Positions 31,501-40,843 are shown, counted from the stretch's first letter. The stretch is 64,000 nt of DNA from Haliclystus octoradiatus (GCA_916610825.1 OU744448.1:5644287-5708286), one strand, 5' to 3'. The notes: generated by a model from the letters alone, not told the origin. Numbers and translations are program-made.

Positions 31501-34500
31501 AAGAAGCAAATTACAATCAGGATATGCTTTTGCTCAAATATATTGTACGAAAGCAAACTAAACCCATATAATGGGGAGGGAATCCTGGAAGGATGACGGG
31601 AATGCAGAAGATTGATTTCTCTGATTCATAGGAAAGACGCCAATAAAAAAAAAACAAGAAGAAAAAACAGAATCGTAATCATAGAAATTCTCTAAACAAG
31701 CAATCGGACTCAATAAAAGATAAGCTATTCTAATTTATTTTTAATATGAATAGTTTATAAATTGTAATGTTAACTTGATGATTGTTGATTATTGTAATAA
31801 ATAATCCTCTTCTGCACTCTAAACTATCTAGATCCAATATATTCAGACAATTCTTGTATTTTGCATATGGATGATTAAGTAATCGAAATAATCTCCTTGT
31901 AAAATATTGTTGGACCGATACATACCTTGGCATGTCAAATGTATCAATCTTCTTTGGCTTCCCTTTTGGTGGGAAATGCATGATAACAGGGGCTGAATTG
32001 AGTTTCAACTATAAATTCATAAACAATGAAAATACACTGTTTTATTTGATATTGAGATAATGTGATACACAATTCTTATAAAATTGATAGAAGTATACAA
32101 GTTGTTTAAAAATTGATTAGGTCTAAGATTGAGAACACAATTCAATTCCAATCTAATCCGATGATTCGCATTTCAAATTAGATCAAGCAATCTAAATTTA
32201 GGCAATTTTGTTAATAAGATGGAATCAAATATTCGTTCAAGTTCCTTCAGATTAGCTGTTTGACTTGAATACATATTTTGAAAATATGACAACTGTCTTT
32301 AATCAGTCTGCTGCAAAAAGTTATTGAATAATAATAAGGCAATTAATAAAGATTGTCATAATAAATTGTTTTGTAACAAATGACAGCGATAAATAACACA
32401 GGATTTCACAACGTTTCAGCTGTTGGCGCACACCTTCGTCACTCTCACGGTTTAACTATCCGACACAGTCATCACACTTTCCGTGTTTTGAATAAATGAA
32501 AAATCAAAACTGATTGTCTTATATATAAAATGCTTGCAACCAGGCAGATCAAGCCAACACTCAACACGCAATCGGATTCTATAAAATCCCGGATGTTTGT
32601 TTAATTCTCGTGTAGGCCTAATTGTATTTGAAATTTTTTTTTGTAAACTCAAACTCTATATATTTGTAATTTTTTTAAATTTGTATTTATATACCTGATG
32701 ATGCCATGAAGATATGACATGGTGAAACGTTGTGAAATCCGGTGCTTTTTATCGCTGTCATTTGTTACAAATTTAATAAGCAAGGATAATCCTTCATTTA
32801 TTAATTAGCATAGTTTAGTTAACTGTCAATCAAAATCACAATATTATTTCACAATTATCTAACATGATAATTGATAGTTCATCATTCATTACCGATTGAA
32901 ACACATCACTTCCTTCATCGAAATCAATCATGACAAAAAAGAGGCGCGAATTGAAAGATCCAGAATAACGCCATGAGCCTGCCAAAATTTGGAATTCAGC
33001 ATTGACTTCCCTAAAATAGAAAAAATGATTTTATCAAAATGATGAGTCTATTCTAAGTGAAAATAGGCAATAGAATATATTTTTGATGGTTTGTTTCAAG
33101 GGCAGTACAATAAATAAATTAGATGTTCCGATTAATCGGAAATAATCGGTTTAACAGATTAACGGCATGTTTTTTTCTACAATCGGTAATCGGCCGATGT
33201 TTTTTATTGCCAATAAAATGTTTGTAAAATGTAAATTTCCAATTCATAATCCGAACATCTCTAAAATAAATCTACTCATGCATGAGAGTAAAGTATAGGC
33301 ACAAAGAAACACTTATTAAAACAATATCTACATCAGTATTTTCTTCGTTTTGGAGCTGATAGAAAGTCATTCCATCACCTTGGTTATAAAATTACCAGAG
33401 AAGGAAGTTGAGTCTAAAAACAGTCAGAAGGCTAACACAGAGAGTGGGAAACTGATATAAGACAATTATTTACTCTTTACTTAGGCTCTAGCCTGCGTGC
33501 AGCTGCAGACAGACTTTTCCTTTGTATAGTCCGTCTGTGTATTGGCGCCGAGTATCGTGTACTAAGTGTTTGTACTGAATTCATATCAAATCAAATATTT
33601 ACCTAGTGTGGTTTCCTGCTATTACTCGATTTCCGTTATTTTAAAATACTGGCCAATTGTTCATAACAATTTACTGCCAAAAAAGTGGCAGTGGTAAGAA
33701 CAATCAGTGCGCTAAATTTGGCGCTAATGCGCAAAGGAACTATACAAAGAAAAAGTCTGACTGCACGCAGGCTACTTAGGCTCTGGATGAGGAAATGAAG
33801 CATTAATCAAAATACCAAAGGCAACCATACCACTTTTCTATTTAAAGAGGAGTGGCTCTTATCACTAAGAGCGATGATGTTAAATGCTCTTTATTTATCT
33901 CAGTCGCAACACTGCAGATCAAGTTCAACAGATTTCATGGCAGATAGGCTTCGATTGTCAAGCGCTGTAGCTTCTCAAAATGCAAGTCAAGGCTGAATTG
34001 ACCTTTAGGGGATTTGAACCACAGTCGATGATGATATAATCAGATATGAAGTTGATCAGCAAGCTGAGCTAATCTTCCCTGTATAGATGAATACTGATGA
34101 ATAGGCTACATCAAGAGTCAAGTGAACTTCATAATTGCAGAGTCCTGGATACAACCAGAGTAATATACTAGGCTACATACTTGCAGATACCACATTGACG
34201 TTGTGGTGCCAAAGCTGTCAGCATAACAACAATGGAATAGTTTCTTGGATTACTTTTGATGTATGTTTTGAATTTCTCTCCATTGAAACGCAGAACTGGT
34301 CTTTTGCTATTCATATCCAAAAGCTGTTGAACCCTTGATTCGAGTTGAGAGCTGAGACTCTAAAAGAGAATGTATGTAAAATATGTTTATGTTTGATATT
34401 TTTATTATCAATTAGTTAACCTCATTAATTAGTATAATCTTATTAACCATAATTTCATTAAGCATAATTTCATTAAGCATAATTTCATTACGTATTGTAT

Positions 34501-37500
34501 TCATGAAATAATAATAACCAAGTGTTCTCAATTATACATATAAAAGTAGATTTAACATTTATTTAATCAGATTCCTGAAAGTTTTATAAGAGACAGGATT
34601 GTACACCTTAACTCAGCTTGTTGTGTTTTCTGAGTGGTGTTTGAATTTCTCATTTGTCTTTTCAACTTTAATTCTTCAATAAACTTACAAGCTAACGGGC
34701 CAAATGGCAAATACAAAATTGAAGATCACTGATGTTGTTGGAACTTACAATGGAGAAGGGGACGCAGCAGAATGGTGGTCCCGTTTTGAGATAATCGCAG
34801 AATTACAAAATTATGGTCAAGCGGATGTTCTTTCATTGGTACCACTGTTATTGAGAGGTCCACCTTTTTTGGTTTATCAAAAATTATCGGTGGAAGATAA
34901 AAGAGATATCACGATAGTCAAGAAGAAGTTACTATCAGCATTTTCATTGTCTCGGTTCGCAGCATACGAACAATTGCGATCGAGAACTTATAAGAACGGA
35001 GAGAATGTAGATGCATACTTTAGCGACATTCAGAGATTATGTGAATTGTCCGGTATGGGAGGTGCAGGAGTTGCGTTTGTAATTGGGCTACCAGAGAAAA
35101 TCGGTATGCAACTACGAATACTTGGAGATGCATCTGATGCTGATTTAGTATCAAAAGCCCGTGTTTTGGTAGAGGCGGATAATGCAAAGGAATTTAAAAT
35201 GAATGAGCCTATTGTCTTAGCTGGAGTGAAAGCCGTTAATTACACGAATACTAGCACTACTAAGAAATATTGTTATAAATGCAAATCTAATGGACACCTG
35301 ACTAAAGACTGTCAAACTGAGAGAAAACCAGGAGAACCAGTTACATGTTATCGCTGTGGACAAGAAGGGCATATATCCTTTGGCTGTAGAAACCGTTCGG
35401 GAAACGGCCTGGGGATCGTAGCGTCTGCGGAGCCAACTTCGATCCCCAAAAATTAAAAGGCTTACTAACTATGGAAATTATCGTTAATGGAAAATCTTAT
35501 TGTGCTTTAGTAGACACTGGTTGTTCTTTCTCTATTGCGTGTAAAGATTTTACTGAAAATTTACAAGTAGTTCCTGATCAATGTCTTATTACAATGATGG
35601 ATAATACAAAGGTTTCATCTATGGGTATTTTATCATTCAATATTACAATAGGATGTATATCAAAAGCTGTATTATGTCATGTGGTTAGGAAATTAATTGA
35701 TGGTATTGATTTTATTTTGGGTATTGATGCAATAAAAGCATTTGATGGTCTTTATGTTAAATCAGACGGCTCTTTTGAATTTGGCTGTCAACGGCAACCA
35801 TATTTATCGGCTGTTGTTGCTGCACCTAATATTATCAATAGTAGTAAACCTTTAACGCATGATGATCATGTTATATTAGATGATACAAATTTTAGTGCTA
35901 AATTTAATGGTAGTTGCTGGACGGTCGCCTGGAAATGGACGGACGGCCATCCTCCTGATTATATGAAAAATACTGTTAGTCAATATGGTATGGATAAAGC
36001 AACAAAAGAATCCTTTGATAATACTCTGGATAGTTGGATAGAGAAAGAATATCTAATTTATTATGATGAAACCAAATTTGGACCACCGAAAGCATTAATA
36101 CCTTTATTCGCTGTTACGCAGGAAAGTAAAAATAAAGTTCGTCCTATTTTTGATTTTCGACAACTTAACCAATCTGTAGATTTATATACTGGTGCAAGCG
36201 ATATTTGTCTTGACAAGCTACGTCAATGGAGACAAAAAAGTAACAAATGCGCTGTTGTAGATTTAAAAGATGCGTACCTCCAATTAAGAGTTGATGAAAA
36301 GTTATGGCCATATCAGACGGTCATTCATCGAGGTAAACGCTGGTGTTTGACACGCCTAGGATTTGGGCTCAATGTAGCACCCATGATAATGTCAACTGTA
36401 TTACGAAAGGTGTTAAACATGGATGACAATGTTAAAAGAGGTTGCGATGGCTACATAGATGATATATACATTGACGAAGAAATCGTGTCTGCTGATTATG
36501 TACGTCAACATTTATTAAAATATGGCCTTACTGCAAAACCTACAGAGCGTATTGATAATGAATCCCCTGTTCGCGTTTTGGGGTTGAATGTTCATTCTGT
36601 TGGTAATCAATTGCGTTGGGAAAGGTCAAATGAGTCCCATTTACGCGATATAGACGTTACTACTTTAACAAAGCGTGAACTGTATTCACTTTGTGGTCGT
36701 GTAATTGGAATTTATCCAGTTTGTGGGAGATTAAGAGTAATGGCTAGTTATCTAAAAAGGGAAAGTACTGGAATAGATTGGGATGACATTGTACCTCAAA
36801 ATGTACGGAAGCATTGTCAAGAAATGTTACAGCATGTACTTAACGAGAATCCATCCCGCGGTCAATGGAATGTGGGCAAGCAAACCAAAGGTGAAATATG
36901 GTGTGATGCCAGTTCATTGGCTTTAGGTATTTGTGTTAAAATTAATAATCATATTGTGGAGGATGCCTCCTGGCTACGAAAAGATATATCTGCTCATATT
37001 AATTTAGCAGAGTTAGATGCTGTTTTGAAAGGATTGAATTTCGCTATAGCTTGGTCTTTATGTGATATATCTATTAAAACTGATTCATCTGTTGTTCATG
37101 GTTGGCTATCTAACGCTTTGTTAAACAAATCTCGTCTAAAAACAGCTGCTTCTAGTGAACTATTAATTCGCAGAAGAATAGATTTATTTGCTAATATTGT
37201 AAAGGAATACGATTTGAAAATTAGTATTGACCTTGTTCGTTCTGATCAGAATATTTCAGACAAATTGACAAGAGTTCCTTCTTCGTGGTTAGCAAATGTT
37301 AATATATCTGCTGTTGGTACTTTAGCACCACTTATTACTTTAAAATATTTGCATGAGATTTGTCACGGGGGAAGTAAACAATTACGTTATTTAGCCCAAT
37401 CTGCAAATTTAAATGTAACTGATATTGATATTACTGCTATTATTGATTCCTGTGACAAATGTAAATCAATTGATCCAATTCCTGTTACTTGGGAAAAAGG

Positions 37501-40244
37501 AAATTTATCTGTTGATGATGATTGGTATCGTTTAGCTATTGATGTGACAAAATTTAAAGACGAAAAATATTTTACAATTGTCGACGCTGGACCTTCAAGG
37601 TATACTATTTGGCGTCGGATTGCAAATGAAGGTACGGCTCAAATTCGTGGTCAATTATTATCTATATTTACTGAAAGAGGACCACCAGCTGAAATAATTT
37701 GGGATAACTATAGCACTTTTAAGTCTAATGATATTTGTACATTATGCGAAGATTGGAATATTAAATTATCACCACGTGCTGCATATAGGCCGCAAGGCAA
37801 TGGTATAGTAGAGCGTAACCATCGGACAATTAAAACTATTGCGTCTAGATCAGATTGTAGTATTTCAGAAGCTGTTTATTGGTATAATAATACAACAACA
37901 CATCGTATGTCTAAGCCGCCTTCTCATTATTTGTATAATTATGCTCCACGATTGAAATTTGTGAAGCCATGCATACCAGTAAAACAATTTATTCCTGATT
38001 ATTTAGCTGGTGATTATGTTTGGGTTAAACCTGATTCAACACTTAGATGTTATAAACGTTGGTTGCCTGGTATTGTTATTGAACAATTATCTGCACAAAA
38101 GGTTAGTGTAAAAGTTAACAATGTTAGTTCAATTCGGCATGTTGCTCATATACGAAAACGTCATTCTACTGTTGAAGATCAATCTGTTGAAACCGCTTCC
38201 ATTTCTAATCCTGATGGTGACTCAAGTTTATCCGAGGAATCGTCCACGTCGGATGATGATGTTGATGAAAATATTCCAGTTGGTCGGCCGATTCGAGAGC
38301 GTAGACAACCTCAATGGTTAAACAACTTTGTTTTAGATTTGTAAATCTCGGGGGAATGTATGTAAAATATGTTTATGTTTGATATTTTATTGTATGATCG
38401 AACCATTGTAAGTTATAATTGTCTTCTTGTATAGTTCAATCAATTATTTTTATTATCAATTAGTTAACCTCATTAATTAGTATAATCTTATTAACCATAA
38501 TTTCATTAAGCATAATTTCATTAAGCATAATTTCATTACGTATTGTATTCATGAAATAATAATAACCAAGTGTTCTCAATTATACATATAAAAGTAGATT
38601 TAACATTTATTTAATCAGATTCCTGAAAGTTTTATAAGAGACAGGATTGTACACCTTAACTCAGCTTGTTGTGTTTTCTGAGTGGTGTTTGAATTTCTCA
38701 TTTGTCTTTTCAACTTTAATTCTTCAATAAACTTACAGAGAACATAGACATATATTACATACAGAAAGAATACAGTTGGTGTATGATTTATATGTTTAGA
38801 TATATTGTGTGTTGTCCCTCCCTGTGATCATAACCGTGAGTTTATGTAAACTTGTGAAGTCTGCCAGCTCACTGCTGCGGTGATTGAAATTAAATAAAAA
38901 GAGTTTGAAGTCATGTCAACACTCTCGCATTTTGAATGCTTCGACAAAACAGTGGATAATAATTACTTGAGACTTTTACTGTGTCTTTTATGTTTCCCTC
39001 ACATCAACAATAGTCTTAGGCCTACTGTTGGTAAGTTGCAAAAACGTACAAAATAGCATTTCTATTGTTCACAATGAAAAAGATTCTCACATAAAGGGTC
39101 TGAAAAATTGTTTTAATTTTATTTTTCATATTTTTCTAATGATTTTCCTCTATATATCCAGCATTTTGCTTTTTCCTTCAGAATTTTCCTAGCTTTCTGC
39201 AAACTAGGATTCCAAGTTCTTGACTTTGTTGGAACTTGCTAGCACAACCTCAAAATCTTTGATTGATTATTTATAGATAATATTTCGTTTGTTACATCTT
39301 GACCATGTCACCAAATATCTAGCAGTTACAGTTATAAAGATAATATGCAAGTATGGTAGGCCAATAGTTGAGAAGTTTTTCGGTATTTAACTCTTTGTTG
39401 GTTATGTAATTATCATGTGTAACACTTTTTTGTGAAATGTGAAATGAGATTGATCTGTGTGATGAATTATGTTCCGCTGTAACTGCTTTGGGAGTAAGAA
39501 GAAAGGTTCTATGTGAACTTGCACGTTTCTGACTAAAAGATGATGACTGAATTGAGGTCCAAGAATCAACTTAATGCGCAGTTTGCCTCCGGTTATGCAT
39601 ACATGAATGTTTCACTGCAAGCTTCCTACTTAAGTATGGTGTGCCCCAGACAAGTGTATTCTATCTATCTAAGTGTCTCACAGCATTCTGAGGGCAGGAA
39701 TTGGCAACAGAGCAAAGCAGAACCAACAACCAAGGCATCTCACTTTCTCGGGGAAAAATTCAGTCTCAATAAAATGTCCTTACTTTCTGTGTATTATTGT
39801 ATTACTGTATTTCTGTGTTAAACTCTTTGATAATGTAATTTATGTTTAACAGAATTTGACTATCAGCTGGAATGTAGAATTATTATCATATTTATATAAA
39901 AGGGTTAGCCTATCAATCTGATCCATCTTTATATAGTTTGCTCTGTTATCAAATGACTGACTGATAGGAATATAAAGTAGGTGATAATGTAATTTACGTT
40001 TAACAGAATTTGGCTATCAGCTGAAATGTAGAATTATCAAAATGTTTATATAAAAAGGTTATCAATCAGACCCATCCACGAATCCAGTTATTATTTTTGA
40101 ATAAAGAAAAACACCCACTTTAACTGATATACATACCTCTTTCGATTTAACTTTAGCATTTACCGCATATAACGATATTAAGGCCAAAACGAAGGCTGAA
40201 ATGAGAAATCTGCGATACATCTTCTCCTGTCTTACGTCCGCCAT
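25541..40244 (-). CDS. TUSC3/MAGT1: TUSC3/MAGT1 (OST3/OST6) oligosaccharyltransferase subunit
   Basis: Eleven exons, minus strand: 40244-40137, 34359-34181, 33010-32893, 32008-31926, 31491-31434, 29960-29820, 29231-29142, 28169-28106, 26566-26492, 25901-25811, 25556-25541. Phases match at every junction; 340 aa. The protein is an ER membrane oxidoreductase subunit of STT3B-type OST, which helps glycosylate cysteine-rich acceptor sites; it is also linked to Mg2+ transport. Residues about 9-30 form a signal peptide. The luminal thioredoxin-like domain (about 37-180) has [11 protein letters not shown] and the redox motif C92-G-I-C95. Four membrane segments follow (about 191-210, 225-243, 265-290, 306-327). 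Family signatures are [29 protein letters not shown] and [11 protein letters not shown]. Tail exon 11 encodes only FLFK, matching the vertebrate TUSC3 type of ending. Invertebrates often have one gene ancestral to TUSC3 and MAGT1, hence the double symbol. An LTR retrotransposon sits in intron 1, touching the exon 2 acceptor. Confidence 0.96.
25638..25787. mobile_element. Palindromic MITE, about 150 bp
   Basis: TAGCCTGCT..GC..CTCACTGTCAAAAT at the left is inverted at the right (TTTTGACAGTGAGACTGCC, then GCAGGCTA). It lies between the last two exons of TUSC3/MAGT1, with 17 bp between its right end and the exon 10 GTATGT donor. Confidence 0.75.
26879..27080. mobile_element. Relative of the TTAA-flanked MITE
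   Basis: TTAAGGAGCAAAAATGACCG at the left; the right end CAATTTTTCTCCTTCAA is its diverged inverse. Internal GAAACTTGAAATTTGAA is shared with the copy at 23224-23392. Confidence 0.6.
27457..27970. mobile_element. Palindromic element of about 510 bp
   Basis: Outer ends AATAGGGTTGACTCATAAAA and TTTTATGAGTCGATCCTATT are inverted copies. Inner arms with GAGAATGAAA..GTGACGTCAT and GTGATCGCGATAAGATC are also inverted about a centre near 27710. In TUSC3/MAGT1 intron 8. The open frame across it is a repeat artefact. Confidence 0.8.
28202..28388. mobile_element. TA-flanked pogo/Tigger-like MITE (GCTTAATATCCC family)
   Basis: Ends CAGTCAAACTCGGTTAATAT and its inverse (GCAAGTTCGACTG) are flanked by TA on both sides. 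The interior repeats TTAATATCCC. Such TA-flanked CAGTC termini are typical of pogo/Tigger-type Tc1/mariner MITEs. A second copy is nested at 50608-50776. It lies 32 bp upstream of TUSC3/MAGT1 exon 8. Confidence 0.82.
30025..30201 (+). mobile_element. TA-flanked pogo/Tigger-like MITE (TGTTATAACGGTCAC family), complete
   Basis: Left end CAGTCAAACCTGTTATAACG, right end inverse of CAGTGAAACTTGTATATAG; TA at 30023-30024 and 30202-30203. The interior has two copies of CCACCTGTCTATAGTGGTC. Other copies: 31054-31229 (reverse), 46043-46220, 50452-50814 (interrupted), 53488-53646 (reverse), and fragments near 21256, 53325 and 62272. Confidence 0.85.
31054..31229 (-). mobile_element. TA-flanked pogo/Tigger-like MITE (TGTTATAACGGTCAC family), reverse copy
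   Basis: Starts CAGTGAAAGCTGTATATAAT and ends ATAACAGGTTTGACTG, with TA at both flanks. It lies 1.1 kb from the forward copy at 30025 in the same intron (intron 5 of TUSC3/MAGT1), so the pair could form a hairpin in the pre-mRNA. Confidence 0.85.
32371..32770. mobile_element. Inverted-repeat element with hammerhead-like motif
   Basis: TTGTAACAAATGACAGCGAT and GGATTTCACAACGTTTCA at the left are matched inverted at the right end. The interior of about 300 bp is non-coding. The right half contains CTGATGA, a 6-bp hairpin and GAAAC (32695-32728), the conserved core of hammerhead ribozymes, which are known from Penelope-like elements. Lies in TUSC3/MAGT1 intron 3. Confidence 0.7.
33489..33774. 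mobile_element. Palindromic MITE, 286 bp
   Basis: TAGCCTGCGTGCAG...ACTTTTCCTTTGTATAGT at the left; ACTATACAAAGAAAAAGTCT...CGCAGGCTA at the right. In TUSC3/MAGT1 intron 2. Confidence 0.8.
33830..34080 (-). mobile_element. tRNA-derived SINE, reverse copy (copy 2)
   Basis: The reverse complement matches the SINE at 6050-6439: box A region GATTAGCTCAGC near 34070, box B GGTTCAAATCC near 34015, and the body with AATCTGTTGAACTTGATCTGC. It ends at AGGAGTGGCTC. It lies 100 bp from TUSC3/MAGT1 exon 2 on the downstream side. Confidence 0.8.
34371..34689 (+). repeat. 5' LTR
   Basis: TG...CA ends; AATAAA near 34676 close to the 3' end. Lacks 62 bp present in the 3' LTR after GATATTTT. Confidence 0.93.
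34704..35456 (+). CDS. gag: Retrotransposon Gag protein
   Basis: 250 aa. The N-terminal half is a capsid-like helical region ([15 protein letters not shown], a retrotransposon gag start pattern). Two CCHC zinc knuckles follow: C190-x2-C-x4-H-x4-C203 ([14 protein letters not shown]) and C215-C228 ([14 protein letters not shown]). These bind the element's RNA in the particle. The frame is intact. It overlaps the upstream-open pol frame by about 66 nt (35390-35456) in the -1 frame. Confidence 0.93.
   Translation: MANTKLKITDVVGTYNGEGDAAEWWSRFEIIAELQNYGQADVLSLVPLLLRGPPFLVYQKLSVEDKRDITIVKKKLLSAFSLSRFAAYEQLRSRTYKNGENVDAYFSDIQRLCELSGMGGAGVAFVIGLPEKIGMQLRILGDASDADLVSKARVLVEADNAKEFKMNEPIVLAGVKAVNYTNTSTTKKYCYKCKSNGHLTKDCQTERKPGEPVTCYRCGQEGHISFGCRNRSGNGLGIVASAEPTSIPKN
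35471..38344 (+). CDS. pol: Retrotransposon Pol polyprotein (protease, RT, RNase H, integrase)
   Basis: 957 aa from the first ATG. An aspartic protease is at the very N-terminus (LVDTGCS, catalytic D15). Reverse transcriptase spans about 180-370, with YIDD at 328-331. RNase H begins about 474 (EIWCDAS). The integrase has a zinc-binding-like start (H..H...C-x2-C near 645-665) and the D691, D745, E781 triad with 35 residues between the last two. An acidic C-terminal tail follows. No stop or frameshift was seen, so the element may be active. Pol is in the -1 frame relative to gag, and its ATG lies 14 nt after the gag stop. Expression could be by frameshift or re-initiation; no canonical slippery heptamer was found. 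Confidence 0.93.
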   Translation: MEIIVNGKSYCALVDTGCSFSIACKDFTENLQVVPDQCLITMMDNTKVSSMGILSFNITIGCISKAVLCHVVRKLIDGIDFILGIDAIKAFDGLYVKSDGSFEFGCQRQPYLSAVVAAPNIINSSKPLTHDDHVILDDTNFSAKFNGSCWTVAWKWTDGHPPDYMKNTVSQYGMDKATKESFDNTLDSWIEKEYLIYYDETKFGPPKALIPLFAVTQESKNKVRPIFDFRQLNQSVDLYTGASDICLDKLRQWRQKSNKCAVVDLKDAYLQLRVDEKLWPYQTVIHRGKRWCLTRLGFGLNVAPMIMSTVLRKVLNMDDNVKRGCDGYIDDIYIDEEIVSADYVRQHLLKYGLTAKPTERIDNESPVRVLGLNVHSVGNQLRWERSNESHLRDIDVTTLTKRELYSLCGRVIGIYPVCGRLRVMASYLKRESTGIDWDDIVPQNVRKHCQEMLQHVLNENPSRGQWNVGKQTKGEIWCDASSLALGICVKINNHIVEDASWLRKDISAHINLAELDAVLKGLNFAIAWSLCDISIKTDSSVVHGWLSNALLNKSRLKTAASSELLIRRRIDLFANIVKEYDLKISIDLVRSDQNISDKLTRVPSSWLANVNISAVGTLAPLITLKYLHEICHGGSKQLRYLAQSANLNVTDIDITAIIDSCDKCKSIDPIPVTWEKGNLSVDDDWYRLAIDVTKFKDEKYFTIVDAGPSRYTIWRRIANEGTAQIRGQLLSIFTERGPPAEIIWDNYSTFKSNDICTLCEDWNIKLSPRAAYRPQGNGIVERNHRTIKTIASRSDCSISEAVYWYNNTTTHRMSKPPSHYLYNYAPRLKFVKPCIPVKQFIPDYLAGDYVWVKPDSTLRCYKRWLPGIVIEQLSAQKVSVKVNNVSSIRHVAHIRKRHSTVEDQSVETASISNPDGDSSLSEESSTSDDDVDENIPVGRPIRERRQPQWLNNFVLDL
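38357..38737 (+). repeat. 3' LTR
   Basis: 381 bp, longer than the 5' LTR by one 62-bp segment. Ends in CAATAAACTTACA. The pol stop codon lies 12 bp upstream. Confidence 0.93.
38743..40136 (-). other. Remainder of TUSC3/MAGT1 intron 1
   Basis: Non-coding. Contains a diverged dispersed motif (AGCTTTCTGCAAACTAGGAT near 39192) also seen near 47115, and the direct duplication at 39829-40078. Confidence 0.6.
39829..40078. repeat. Direct duplication, about 100-bp units 154 bp apart
   Basis: GATAATGTAATTTATGTTTA...CAGCTGGAATGTAGAATTAT at 39829 recurs with few changes from 39983. In TUSC3/MAGT1 intron 1. Confidence 0.8.
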
Positions 40245-40404
40245 GTTTACAACACGCTAGAAAGGATTGGGTCGAGATGCCTTGTGGGCCTTTGTGATTG
40301 GTCAGTCTCGTATTAGGCGGTGTAAATAAATTAAAAAAACAAAAGAAACAACTAATATTTTTTCTTTCACTTTCAGAAATATTTTCCATTTTCATCCTCC
40401 GAAA
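40245..40404. promoter_or_regulatory. Bidirectional promoter region, TUSC3-MAGT1 / BBIP1
   Basis: 160 bp between divergent start codons. A strong 3' splice-site-like sequence (TTTTTTCTTTCACTTTCAG|A, AG at 40375-40376) lies 28 bp before the BBIP1 ATG. The BBIP1 5' UTR may therefore contain a short intron or receive a spliced leader. Confidence 0.6.
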
Positions 40405-40674
40405 ATGTCTGCTGAAGCTCAATTTGCAGAAATTCTACCTAAATCTGGGATGTTGTATATCAAACAATCACCTTTACCGGTTCTATGTAAACCGAAGATA
40501 CTACCTATGAAATCTGTAACGTTGGAGAAATTGGAAAAAATGCAAAAAGATGCCCAAGACCAGGTCAAACAGCAACAAGAAACAGCAAAAATTCAAGAAC
40601 AACTACTTCTTCAACAACAGCATGTTTTACATGATGAAAACGATGATGAAGATCGTCGTTGGCAAGAACGATAA
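40405..40674 (+). CDS. BBIP1: BBSome-interacting protein 1 (BBIP10/BBS18)
   Basis: 89 aa in a single coding exon. Matches the small BBSome subunit BBIP1: an EILPK segment near the start, VLCKPKILPMKSVTLEKLEK in the middle, then a glutamine-rich helix. The family is needed for assembly of the BBSome, which carries membrane proteins in and out of cilia. It is slightly longer than the human protein (about 92 versus 70-90 aa depending on isoform), with an acidic tail ending DEDRRWQER. The start is chosen at the first ATG before the conserved block. Head to head with TUSC3/MAGT1 and convergent with the AtuA-like gene 296 bp downstream. Confidence 0.9.
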   Translation: MSAEAQFAEILPKSGMLYIKQSPLPVLCKPKILPMKSVTLEKLEKMQKDAQDQVKQQQETAKIQEQLLLQQQHVLHDENDDEDRRWQER

Positions 40675-40837
40675 TCCGTAATTCAAGTTATGTTCTATAT
40701 TTATCAATATCAATTATTGTATAGATTGGATCATCAATCTGAATTTGGGAATGGGTTGTTTAAATCTATACTTAGTTCTATGTTGCTATGGACAACTAGA
40801 ATGCTAAATAATACTATGTAGATGGTGCATTGTATGA

Positions 40838-40843
40838 AATAAA
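40838..40843 (+). terminator. Candidate polyadenylation signal AATAAA for BBIP1
   Basis: 164 nt past the BBIP1 stop codon, inside the 296-bp gap to the converging AtuA-like gene. Confidence 0.5.

Larger units (their letters stand above)
34366..38742 (+). mobile_element. Full-length LTR retrotransposon with 5-bp target duplication
   Basis: 5' LTR 34371-34689 (319 bp), 3' LTR 38357-38737 (381 bp), both TGTATG...CTTACA. Target duplication GAGAA at 34366-34370 and 38738-38742. The LTRs look the same apart from a 62-bp U3 segment absent from the 5' copy, so the insertion seems recent. A purine run (TCGGGGGAA) abuts the 3' LTR. The leader between the 5' LTR and gag is only 14 nt, and no tRNA-complementary primer site was recognised. 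Coding: gag 34704-35456 and pol 35471-38344, domain order protease, RT, RNase H, integrase; no envelope and no chromodomain. The order fits Ty3/gypsy or BEL; the clade is not assigned. It lies antisense in TUSC3/MAGT1 intron 1. Confidence 0.95.
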
